Source of the DNA: Sipunculus nudus
Taxonomy: Eukaryota; Annelida; Sipuncula; Golfingiida; Sipunculidae
Direction of reading: 5' to 3'
Assembly (NCBI GenBank): GCA_026874595.1
Contig: CM049308.1
Span: forward strand, 92,259,624 to 92,323,623
DNA: 64,000 nt
Made by a program: the position numbers and the translations under genes. Positions 24,831-36,020 of this stretch are shown here, one piece after another. The notes under the pieces were generated by a model, which was given only the letters and a program-made list of their open reading frames with translations, was not told where the DNA came from and did no database searches. Position 1 is the stretch's first letter; the number at the start of each line of letters is the position of its first letter.

Positions 24831-26000
24831 TAAGCGCACCTGTGAGCTAATGCGATGGCGCAGCGTCGTCCGTCCGCCGTCAGCCGTCCGCCGTCCAGGG
24901 CTGGCTTTACGCCGTCCATGGCTGTAATTTAGAAACCGTCGGAGCTAGCAGCTCCAAATTACATGTAAGAATTAGTCACATGTGAAACTCGGTGCCCTGG
25001 AGCTTATTTTTTGGTATCTGTATTAATTTAGATTTTATAGGGTAAAAGCTTAAAAACCTTTAAAAATCTTCTTCTCTGAAACTGTCAAGCCAAATTGTCC
25101 CAATATTTCACAAAAATGTTCCTTGGAACAATCTCTCTCAAGTTCGTTCGAATGGTTTCAGTTCAATGATTTTTGACCGAGTACCAGGAAGTTGAACTTA
25201 GTCATCTGTGCAAAAAAGCATACTAAACTTAAAATCTCAGAAACAGCTGGAGCTGTCATCACCAAATTTTATGCCAATGTTTGTCACATGAGTCGTATCT
25301 GAAATTGAGGTGTTGGTGGCGCCACCTACATTGATCTGTTTTTTTTTTACAAGCAAAAATGTAAGTTTAGACTCTTATAGCTTATACACTGTTTTTTTTA
25401 GGAAACTGTTAAGCTGATTGGTTTATACTTTACAAGAATTATTCTATGGTAGGGATCTGCCAGTTTTATAAGAATAGATTGGGTAAATGCAGCTTTAAAA
25501 AAGCAGTGTAGCCAATTGCAAAAAGGCTTTCTGTGTTGAAAACAGATTTGACAACATGCCCAGTTTCAGCAGCCAAGTCAAGAGGTTACTCAGTACAACC
25601 AGGTGGGGTCCACACATCACCATCGCAACTGACCTGGCTATGTCTGGTGTCTAGACAATGTGTCTAGACGTCTAGACACAGCTTCTAGACGCAGAATGCC
25701 CAGATTATAATTATTGAAACTGTATCTTTCAACTGTTTGAAAAAATCTTGGTTTGCATTTTTAGCGAATCTGTGAGCTTATGCAATCGTCTTCCGCCGGC
25801 CGTCGTGCGTCATAGCTATCTCAAAAAGGGCAGGAGCTAGCATCACCAAATCTTTTGCAAAAAAATTGTCATCTAAAAAAATTCTATCGGAATTTGCTTA
25901 TTTCTTGGCTAACTGCATTTTCTTAGATTTTATAGGGAAGAAGCTAAAAAACATTAAAAAATGTTCTTCTCCGAAACCATGCTGCCAAATCGTCCATTCA
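24831..26000. repeat. GTCCGTCC-type dispersed repeat, two direct copies about 930 bp apart
   Basis: At 24831 and at 25760 the same series appears: GTGAGCT-ATGC-AT followed by CGTCCGCCG-rich sequence, then CAGGAGCTAGCA-like, then AAGCT-AAAAAC-TTAAAAAT-TTCTTCTC-GAAAC and a CCAAAT-GTCC block. The sequence between them contains one GGTGGCGCCACCTACA palindrome (about 25316), which links this repeat to the inverted-repeat element to its right. Confidence 0.7.
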
Positions 26001-26066
26001 TCTGTTTCAATAATCCTCCCTGGTAAAAAGAACATATCTGAAATATCCTGACTGATACATCCTAGT

Positions 26067-26998
26067 TGTATCCGCCAAAACAGAGTTTTGCGGATACTGT
26101 GTTTTCAGTTGGACGCCGCCGCCTCCGCTTAGGTTTCCGGAGAACTCCTCGTAACCACTGGGCAGAATTTTTTTTTTTAAATTCGGAATTATGATCAGGT
26201 CACATGTGAACTGCTGCGCCCTAATTTTTGGTTGACATCTGTACTTTTCTCTCTGCCCAGCGTCCATTTGTGCGTCTGTTTCCACACATAAACCCACATA
26301 TCTGGGGAACCGTTTGACCGATCAGGCTAAAAATGTAGCACTTGGATAGCTTTATAACTTACACTAAAAATGGTGGCGCCACCTGCAACCATTTTTGTAA
26401 CCCGGCAGTGGTTTGACTTATTCACCTGAAATTTTGCAGGTTTATACATCCGGGACAGTTTCTTGATTTTATGACAGGTGGCGCCACCTACATTCACGTT
26501 TACGCTGCAGACATCCAAGCTCATATCTCAGGAACCGTTTGACCGATTTGGCAAAAATTTTGCATGTGTATAGATCTCACATAGCTCTTTATCATATGCA
26601 AAACTGGTGGCGCCATCTGCAACAATTTTGGCACAGCGTCCGTCTATTTGTCTGCCGTGGGATAAAATCACTCATATTTCGGCAGTGGTTTGACTTATCC
26701 ACCTGAAATTTTGCAGGTTTATACATCCTGGACAGTTTCTTGATTTTATTAAAGGTGGCGCCACCTTCATTCATGTTTACACTGCAGACATCCAAGCTCA
26801 TATGTCGGGAACCGTTTGACCGATTGGGCCAAAATTTTGCATATGTATAGATCTCATATAGCTCTTAATCATATACAAGTAGTGGTGTGACTTATCTGCC
26901 TAATATTTTGCATATGTATACAACTTGGACAGCTTTCTGGATTTTGTGGTAGGTGGCGCAATCTACATACACATTTCGGCTGCAGACATCCATGCTAA
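26067..26998. mobile_element. Left arm of a 4.4-kb composite inverted repeat
   Basis: It starts at the palindromic end TTGTATCCGCCAAAACAGAG (then TTTTGCGGATAC), followed by GGACGCCGCCGCC, CCGGAGAACTCC and AGGTCACATGTGAACTGCTG. Then come units of roughly 265 bp, each with two AGGTGGCGCCACCT-like palindromes and the stretch GAACCGTTTGACCGAT. Everything recurs in inverse order at 29190-30511. It has no coding capacity. Confidence 0.85.
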
Positions 26999-27013
26999 TA
27001 TGCAACACACCTA

Positions 27014-27944
27014 AAGTAGGCCGCACACAAAGCGGACGAGACGAGACGAGATCGCACCGGACTTGAATCCGGTCCGGTCCGCTCAGTTTGCGGCCATTGG
27101 CGGACCGGACTGCCAGTTCGGGACCGCTCCGGACCCAGTCCTGAGCGATCTTGACCATATCAAAATGTTTTGATATTTCAGGACTGGTCCTGAGTGGTCC
27201 GGTCCGGTCCGCATGAGTCCGCTCTGTTTGCGGGGGTTTTAGGACTAGCTAGGATCGGGACTTTGTCATTGACCAATGAGAGCAGCTCTATGAATCACAT
27301 GATAGACGTACAAATATAAAGATGGCGAATTAAGAGACGTTAAATAACGTGGGTGACACATGGAGTTTGGTGTACCTTTTAGCTATAAAGGGAAATACTT
27401 GCTAAAAAATAGTGTTGCTCACCACATCTATCATCTAAATACAGCATAAAAGATTCACGTGTAATTGCAATTTAATATAAAAATAACAACCAAAGATATA
27501 CTTCTGTTGATCATATTTCGATAGTTAAGTATGATCAAAACAGTAGTATTGTACATAAATATAGTTTCCTATTTATATACAGAAAACTAAATTTAGAGTG
27601 ATGTAATACAAAGCAAATACGTCATAGCACAATAACATTGTTTATATGTGTTTTATGATGACAGGTGAAGTTACCATAAATTGAAAAGATTGTAGATATC
27701 CAGGTTGATTTATAAATGGAAGTATATTACCTCAGACAGAGATGCCATAATTTTTGTATGTATGTATGTATATAATATAATATAATATAAGAGTATCTTA
27801 TTAAAAAATCCTATCCGATCCGCTCTGTGTGCGACCCCTCAGGACCGGACCGGACTGGGAAAGATTGTGGCGGACTCTACAGGATTTTCAGTCCTGTCTG
27901 GTCCGATCCGATCTCGTCTCGTCCGCTCTGTGTGCGGCCTGCTT
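27014..27944. mobile_element. MITE-like element of 931 bp with long inverted termini, inside the composite
   Basis: The left end AAGTAGGCCGCACACAAAGC and GGACGAGACGAGA is mirrored at the right end as TCTCGTCTCGTCC and GCTCTGTGTGCGGCCTGCTT. The subterminal parts are rich in GGTCCGGTCCG and TGTCCTGAGTGG-type words, also inverted between the ends. The centre (27.3-27.8 kb) is AT-rich and shows no transposase. Confidence 0.8.
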
Positions 27945-28359
27945 CACTCTATTTCCCCTTGCCACTCAATCCATGCCTCACTTCATCCGTCCCACTCTGA
28001 TTTTGGCGGATACATGTAGTCGCTTATCGACTACCCGTATTCTAGTTTTAAAATGTCCTAGTCCGAAATTTGCAGGTCCGAAACATCCATTTTGCTGAAA
28101 TCATAATACTAAGGTAGATATGCAGGACATAAGAGGATCAATATTAAATTTTAAAAATAATCCTCCATTCATACTCCTTAACTTTGCACAGGTTCGCATA
28201 AGGCCTGTAGGCCTTGTTTAAAAGTCTCAGCCTTCTTTATTAACCAATCTTTATTTACTTTGTCAATGAAAGTTGAAATAACTGGTTCCCCAAAATATTC
28301 TTCTCTGTAAACTCTAAGGTGAACACGCATGATGTCTGTTATATAATGCATAATTTAAA

Positions 28360-28900
28360 ATGGCCCCCGTGACAACAACCGGCTGCAGGTGGTGCTGGTC
28401 AGCACAGACTGGTCACAAATGTACCTCTGTAAGTGATAAAAGTGTCTTGTAGTTAAAGACTGAAAGACAAGAACACTTGACGGAGAAGGATCATTGCCCT
28501 ATTATCGCTCGCGTCCACGGACCAAAAGTCATCGTACAAACCAGGTTGACGCAGTCATGAGGATCAGTCTCACCTGGCTGTATTTAGCATTGATGTACGT
28601 TTGACGAAAAAAGTATCATTGCGCGAAGTCAAACACTCTTTCTCGCTCAGGTCAATGTACTTAAAGTCACAGAACATACACAGCTGAAGGGGACTGAAAG
28701 GTCAGTGTAATGAGTCACTGCATGTTAGTAGCATCTGATCAGCGGGAGGCAGGCCTATGTTTCATATAGGCAACTAGGGTATTGATAACTTACATGGATC
28801 ATTTACTGCCTTATTTCTATTGGATGCAGACAGATGATATAACAATTCAGCAGTCTTCGCTGATCAATTAGACTGTACAGATGGTAGGCTTCATGTTATA
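28360..28900. repeat. Duplicated block B, left copy (paralogue of 35620-36020)
   Basis: CCTATTATCGCTC-CGTC, CATCGTACAAAC-AGGTTGACGC, TTAGTAGCATCTGATCAG-GGGAGG, GGATCA-TTAC and GGATGCAGACAGA-GAT occur in the same order as at 35755-35945. In the right copy this block follows block A almost directly, whereas here 4 kb of repeats intervene. Confidence 0.75.
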
Positions 28901-29189
28901 GAGTTTTACCATTGTGTGTTCCTCCACATAGAGGCACGGAATAGGAATTATTCACCATTGCTCACATGAATAAGGTGCTTATTGAACTGTTCCGTCAACA
29001 TTTGATGAAAATCGTTATCCATGTTTATATAAGTTAAAAGCAACATATGACGAGTTTTATGTTTCGTATCCCTAAATTACAATTCCATAATCGCAGTTTA
29101 ACCTTGTATTTTGATATACATGCATTTTTTTCTGACCGAATTTTAGTTTTATTACTTGACTCGGCATCTGTCACTACAATTGTGTATGT

Positions 29190-30511
29190 AGGTTGCCCCC
29201 CCCCCCCCCACCACAAAATCCAGAAAGCCGTCCAAGTTGTATACATATGCAAAATTTAAGGCAGATAAATCAAACCACTACATGTAAATGAGTGATTTTA
29301 GCCCGTGGCAGACAAACAGATGGACGCTGAGCAAAAATGGTTGCAGGTGACGCCACCAGTTTTGCGTATGATAAAGAGCTATGTGAGAACTATACACATG
29401 CAAAACTTTGGCCCAATCGGTCAAACGGTTCCCAAGATATGAGCTTGGATGTCTGCTGCATAAACTTAAATGCAGGTGGCGCCACCTGTCATAAAATCAA
29501 GAGAGCTGTCGGGGATGTATAAACCTGCAAAATTTTAGGCAGATATGTCAAACCACTGCCGAGATATGAGTGATTTTATCCCATGGCAGACAAACAAACA
29601 GGAGCTGTGCAAAAATGGCTGCAGGTGGCGCCACCAGTTTTGCGTATGATAAAGAGCTATGTGAGATCTATACACATGCAAAATTTTGGCCCAATCGGTC
29701 AAACGGTTCCCGAAATATGAGCTTGGATGTCTGCAGCGTAAACGTGAATGTAGGTGGCGCCACCTGTCATAAAATCAGAAAAGCTATCCAGGATGTATAC
29801 GCATGCCGAATTTTAGGTGAATTAGTCATGTCACTGCAGAGATATGAGTAATTTTAACCCAAGGCAGACGAACAGATGGACACTGTGCAAACATGGTTGC
29901 AGGTGGCGCCACCATTTTTTGTGTATGTTATAAAGCTCTCCAAGGGCTACATTTGTGCAAAAAAAAATTTTCCTGATCGGTCAAACGGTTCCCGAGATAT
30001 GAGCTTGGATGTCTGCAACGTAAACGTGAATGTAGGTGGCGCCACCTGTCATAAAATCAGAAAAGCTATCCAGGATGTATACGCATGCCAAATTTCAGGT
30101 GAATTTGTCAAGTCACTGCAGAAATATATGAGTGATTTTTACCCAAGGCAGACAAACAGATGGACACTGTGCAAACATGGTTGCAGGTGGCGCCACCATT
30201 TTTTGTGTATGTTATAAAGCTCTCCAAGGGCTACATTTGTGCAAAAAAATTTTCCTGATCGGTCAAACGGTTCCCGAGATATGTGGGTTTATGTGTGGAA
30301 ACAGACGCACAAACGGACGCAGAGCGCAGAGGAAAGGTCGGAGGTCAAAAGAAAATAGGGGCGCAGCAGTTCACATGTGACCCGAACATAATCCCGTGTT
30401 TCGTAAAATTCCGCCCAGCGGTTACGGAGGAGTTCTCCGGACACCTACGCGGCGGCGGCGGCGTGCAGCTGAAAACATAGTATCCGCAAAACTCTGTTTT
30501 GGCGGATACAA
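29190..30511. mobile_element. Right arm of the composite inverted repeat
   Basis: Inverse of the left arm, with one or two more units. AGGTGGCGCCACCT-like palindromes lie near 29348, 29474, 29622, 29752, 29899, 30033 and 30185, alternately about 125-150 bases apart. It ends with AGTTCACATGTGACC, GGAGTTCTCCGG, GGCGGCGGCGGCG and the terminal palindrome finishing at GGCGGATACAA. At 29195-29210 one palindrome has been replaced by a poly-C run. Open frames of 60-113 codons through the units are repeat artefacts. Confidence 0.85.
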
Positions 30512-30689
30512 TTACCTTTGCCAAAATCCAAGATGGCCCCCAGATTAGAAACTGTCAATAACTTGAGTTATAATGTCACCAGAAAACATTGCAAATACTC
30601 TAATGTTATGTTTTTTTTCTGCTGAGAAATTCAATTTTTGAGGTTTCAAACCTCTTCAGATACTCATTAGCTGGGTTTTTATCAAGAAT

Positions 30690-30965
30690 TTGGTAATATT
30701 CCCATTAGTCCAGCGGTGAAGCTGCAAATTGAGAAAATTGTGCAAAAGATGAAAGAAGATAAATTTGGCATAATAATTTTCCAGACCATACTCTATATGT
30801 TCAGATATGGAGCTGAGCGGAAATCGCCATGTCTTGGTAAAAATCCAAGATGGCGGCCAAGATGGCCACCGAAATATAAAATAACAATACAGCCGGTTAT
30901 ATTCGACCTAGTGCACTGTTTTTATGTTATTGGGGTCAAGAAATTCATTTATAAGGGTTTGAGGT
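30690..30965 (+). repeat. Dispersed repeat, inverted partner of 33800-34085
   Basis: AATCCAAGATGGCGGCCAAG, CCATAGT-type AGACCATACTC, TGTGCAAAAGATGAAAG and TCAAGAAATTCATTTATAAG match, inverted, the segment at 33800-34085 (CTTATAAATGAATTTATCGA, GGCCGCCATCTTGGATTTTA, CATTTTGCACAATTCTTCTC). A further partial copy of the CAAAATCCAAGATGGC word lies at 30520. Confidence 0.8.
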
Positions 30966-31129
30966 CTGTATCATGAATGTATGAATGAAGTCTGATTTTG
31001 TTGGTATTGAAATTGTACTAAAATTGCCCTTTTTACAGCACATCTAACGGTAAAACGTATTCGTTGATTACCCTGCTGGAATTTAATATATTTGTTAATT
31101 TTGAGTATTTAAACACTTTCTCTTTCAAT

Positions 31130-31340
31130 GTAATGAAAGGGACAGTCGATTGGTAAAACGCTCGGCTCTCTTCACTTGCGACCAAGTTTCTATCCCTGAT
31201 GTTGCTATGAGAGTGGGTTGTAGTGGTCCGTACAGAGGCGGTTGTTTTCTTCTTGTCCTCTGATTCCGTCCACTACTTTGCCTTCGACCCATGGAAAGTG
31301 CCTTGTAGTTGCTATTATAACCGGTTGTACAACCCATGTT
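31130..31340 (+). repeat. tRNA-derived SINE
   Basis: A-box-like ATTGGTAAAACGC (about 31149) and degraded B-box-like AGTTTCTATCCCTG (about 31184) are followed by GAGAGTGGGTTGTAGTGGTC and TGGAAAGTGCCTTGTAGTTG, a body type common in mollusc SINEs as I recall it. No tRNA fold or poly-A tail is clear, so this is a SINE and not a tRNA gene. Confidence 0.65.
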
Positions 31341-33345
31341 GAAGAATTTTTTTGTTTATAAGTTAATGATTCTTTTACAAGCTTCCAGACTCCTTGCTTG
31401 CATGAAGACTCAGTACATATTTTATCTTCAAGTGCACAAGATGCAAAATTGTAGATCGAACTGAACCTTGCACATTAGATAAAAAGAACCGATAGTAAGT
31501 GGGTGTTTTACCAGAGGAAAAACGCCCTTGGCCGGCCAAATCTAAAAGAAAATATTTAGGCACAGGTAATAAAAAATTGCTGGCAATATTACAAAGATTG
31601 CTGTAATAAACTGTTCTGTTCAGTAATTCAGAAGTAGTGTATTCTCAAAAATGTATGTTCACTAAATGAAGCAGATGGTATGAAATACAAGTTTCCCAAG
31701 CATTCTGCAATTGGACATAAAACGGACAAAGGGAAAGTGCAACTGTACTGGGGTGCCAGATCTCAGAAGCTGACAGCACAGGAAGTTACAATCACCAAAC
31801 AAGTCGATAAAAACTCAAATTAAACTTTGTACTGAATTTTGAGGTAATCAAGTTGAAGATAAAATGCATGTCTGGAACCTGAGGTGCATTATATTTTTTA
31901 ACCTTGTTTTGGGAATTCGACTCTCTATATCTTCCGCCTTGCTTTTCCATTTATTTAGCGTCCATCCATGATAGATCTGCTAGCTTGAACCTGGCAGCAC
32001 CGACTGATACATGTAGTGAATATATCTAACAATAAATGCAGTTACTACATGAATCTACAAATGTGCATAATGTCAGCAAAAGAAAGTATTTTGATGACAT
32101 AAACACATTATGCAAAGTGAATTTTAATGTCAACTAATTGGCAAGGAACTAGTGCTATATCACTAGAAAAGCATCACAACAAAGGGCAGTGTTCTTTTAC
32201 TGACACGTGTTGGTTCTTTCATACGAGCATACAGTCAAAAGTCTGCATCATCACCATTTCACAGAAATAGTAATCTGCAAGAGGTATCTACATGAGTATT
32301 GATTACTTCATGCAGTCATCACCATAATAGAAAGGCAGCATATAGCAACATGTCGCGCACCTCTAAATGTGTGTTGATTCTGGTTTCATGCCAACATAGT
32401 CTGAAAGCCATCACTTCATGGCAAAAGAAGCTTAGAATCTATACAGCAAACAGGTGTGACCTTATACATAAGCGCGTATCTTGTCATGAACGCATGTAGT
32501 CTAAATAAATTATAAATAAAAGTCTTTCCTTGGAAACAGACATGATGTTCAAATACATGCAACTAGTACATGTAAATTCAGTTTCAGCTGAACTTTTAAT
32601 ATTTCTTAATTGCTCTAATAAAGATTTGAATGTTAAGTTTATGGTAAAATTTAATGTCATGTTTGTAGATTTTCAAAATTCCTAACTATTCTTCACGGAT
32701 ATATCAAGCTCCCACTTTGATACGAGACAGGGTATCTAAGTTTCTTTCATCTCTCACCTCTGCAAAGCAGTTAATACATTCGTTACCATGCAAATAATGG
32801 GATATCAAAAAGAGGAAACCAGATATGAAATATTAATAAAATAAAACCTACCCCAGCAAATGAGACTTTCATTTCAAAGTGCATGCGCAGTAGTTAAAAA
32901 AATTATCAAATTTAAACGTTGGGTATGCTGATGAAAAAGGGACTTTTAGCACGTACAATTATAGTAGGTACACAAGGCAGACTCTATACAGCTGACAGGT
33001 GTCAGCTTCTTACATAGGTTTGTATACTGCCACGCACGCATTCAGTCTGATAAAAAGTTAGAAGCAAGATAAACTCTATATGATATGGATTGTCTAATTT
33101 ATTTTATTTTAATATATAGTTTATATGGACAGTTAGTTATAATTACTATTACAAGCCACTCTCCATGGCTCGGATGGTGGCGTTTGGTGGTATATATACA
33201 GGGGTGGAGGAAAGCGAAGGACAAGGAGGAATTCACCCACTTTGGACAGGCCATTACAACCCAGTAATAGGAACGATGTTGATTAAGCGTTCACCACTCG
33301 ATGGTCCGTTACATTACATAGAAACAGACATAGAGCTCAAATACC

Positions 33346-33396
<51 letters not shown>

Positions 33397-33799
33397 TGTC
33401 AGCACAGTTGGATTTATACATTTGATATTTCCCAATTCTACTTACAGGTTTACATGAAAGCTGATCGTAAAATCTAATTACATGTATGTAGATTTAAAAC
33501 ATTCTAATGATTTGTGTTTACGGACATATCAAGTTCAATCCTAATTTTATTGCAGATTTCGACAGATAAGTGTTTTGCAACTATCACCTCTTCAAAGCAA
33601 TTACATTTGTAAGCATGCAACTAAAGAAAAATTCAAATGAAGAATATTGCAATAAAAACACTTTCTTTTGAATACAATCGCAATGTATGCGACTACTGTG
33701 CAAAACCCAACAAATAATATTTGCTGTATATGTGCTAGCAAACGAAAGCAAATTTACGACAATTTCAATAAACAAAACCAGGATTCATTCACATAGCCA
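31341..33799. other. No gene seen; old duplication and TA microsatellite
   Basis: (TA)n occupies 33349-33392. Sequence at 32640-32800 (CATGTTTGTAGATTTTCAAA, ACGGATATATCAAG, CACCTCTGCAAAGCA-TTA) resembles 33470-33620 (CATGTATGTAGATTTAAAAC, ACGGACATATCAAG, CACCTCTTCAAAGCAATTA), an old tandem duplication around the microsatellite. Confidence 0.55.
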
Positions 33800-34085
33800 T
33801 TTTACAGACTTTAAACCCTTATAAATGAATTTATCGACCCCGAAAACATAGGAATAGTACACTTGGAAAGCATTCTAGGATAAATATAACCGAATGTATT
33901 GATATTTTATAATCCGGCGGCCATCTTGGCCGCCATCTTGGATTTTAACCAACATGGGGTGAATTCCGCTTGGCTCTATATCTGAAAATATTGAGTATGG
34001 TCTGGCCAACTATTTTGCCAAGTTTCATACTTCTTTCACATTTTGCACAATTCTTCTCTTAACAGCTGGACTAATGGTGCGATCC
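33800..34085 (-). repeat. Dispersed repeat, inverted partner of 30690-30965
   Basis: Described with its partner. The two are about 2.8 kb apart and clearly diverged, but share all main words in inverse order. Confidence 0.8.
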
Positions 34086-35035
34086 GTATATAATACCTGA
34101 TCACAACTAATTTTATTGTTATTAGATAATTGAATGTAGACTTTAAGCTGAATTTATAACATTGCAAATTATTTTTTAAAATTAATTCACATTGTTAATA
34201 TTTCAACGTTAAAAAACTGGGAACTTTTTGAACAGTTCAAAAGCCTTTCGATAGCAAAGTTTTGTGCAATAAACCTGTCTGTGCAGTATCATGAACGTGC
34301 AGTTATTGTTACAGTAGTGGAGTTCATAATATTGTTTGATATAGAAAGTTAGAGTTTCCTTGTCATTTAATTGCTTTACTATTCCTCATAGAAAGCCCCC
34401 GAAATAATGTTGGCACAAAAATACTGTTCATTGGGCTATATACATTTTTTTCTTTTGGCGGTCGTTTAAACATGTTAAAAATTTTATCATTTGACATATG
34501 TTTAAGGAAAAAAATCTTTGTGGACTACAGAGAGTAGGGTTAAGATTGCAATTTGATTTAATACTGTTCCACTGGAGGAAAGTCAGCCATAAGAAATCCC
34601 ACCCCAACCCCCGGAAAAAATACTCCCATGCAATTACTGAGGTAAGTCGGTGACCTTAATACTGTAACCTTTTTAAATCTATTGTAGAAAACTGTTGTCT
34701 TTTCATTTGTTCACGAATAAGTAAACACAGATATTTAAATCAGAAATGACACAGAAAGAAAAATTAAACGTGTCGCCAATACGGAGTATCGCTTTTAGTG
34801 TATTGTACTAGTATTGTACCTCAACAGGCTCACCGATACTCGGCCCAAAAGGGTCTTTAAAACTATGAAAAGTGAGTTAAAACGTTTGAACAGTCTGTGC
34901 AGTTTACATAACCTTGATACCACGTGGATTAGACATTCATATTGATTTAAACAAAGGAAGCGTCCTGACTTGTAGCACTTGCTTACATGTTAAATGCCGG
35001 GCATATTAATCGTTAATGTTTTGTGTCTTTTGACT

Positions 35036-36020
35036 TGTTTTTAAGCTGTCGGCTCCACGTTGACTGTATGATGCCGGAAGTCGGGCGCCATGTTTAAGAT
35101 CGTGCATTTCTCTAACTGTCGAACAATGTTTCCTTTCTTGATCTCATGACGTACAACAAATGGTTTGCTTTCCATTGTATATTTGCCCTTTCCTAGTGAT
35201 GAATGTAATCGGCCTGAAATCAGGGGAAAATAAAAAAAAAAAAAATAAAAAAAAAAGACTTTGACATGTTCTCGTAATTCACTCATTGGAACTTGGTGAA
35301 CAGTTTAAACCTTTTCGAACGTGAACCTCCGGAGCCTATAACAGTTGTCCTTCGATTTTGTGTAAATCAGTAAAAGCAGATTTGAATTGAACTTTTTATT
35401 TTTTTTCTATTTTTCGGACTGCTATAGCGTCATTTATACCACCACAGTACTGGGGTACTTTGGTAAATGAGGCAATTCTTTTTGAGAAAAAAATTCCTTA
35501 ATAAATTAACAATCACATAACAAGGTATTTCTGTTCATATTTTTGATTAAACATCTATTGCTGAATAAACCAAGCCAGTGGGATCTGGTTTATAATTCAA
35601 ACAGACCTTCAGAGAAAACGGTCGAGTGCAAGTAGTGATGATTAGTACAATCAGGTTACAGATGTCGTTCCCCGAGTGCTCAGTCTGACCCGGAATGACA
35701 GATTAGAAGAAATTTAACACTGGCAAAGAAGGATCGTTGCTCAAAGTCAATCACCTATTATCGCTCCCGTCAATGTACCAAAATGCATCGTACAAACAAG
35801 GTTGACGCCGACAGGAAGATCAATGTTACGTTACTGTATTAGCATCTGATCAGTGGGAGGTTTGTTTTCAGCGACCGGCGGAATGATACTTTGTATGGAT
35901 CAATTACAGCCTTTTTCCTGTAGGATGCAGACAGACGATTTGACAATTCAACCGTCTTTGAGTCTTTGAGGATCACTTAGATGGATCATTTGATCTTATC
36001 GAATTTTACCATTTTGTATT
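35036..36020. repeat. Duplicated blocks A+B, right (compact) copy
   Basis: Block A (35036-35440) and block B (35620-36020) are adjacent here, against a spacing of about 4 kb in the left copy. A-rich runs at 35229-35255 are local expansions. No coding signal is seen. Confidence 0.75.

Noticed and set aside
29570-30217. Overlapping 93- to 113-codon frames with a repeated MSLDVC and GGATCHKI pattern
   Set aside because: The repetition comes from the tandem DNA units of the inverted-repeat arm, and the inverse arm shows the mirror frames. Not a repeat protein.
33165-33395. 76-codon frame ending in an IYIYIY run
   Set aside because: Reads into the (TA)n microsatellite.
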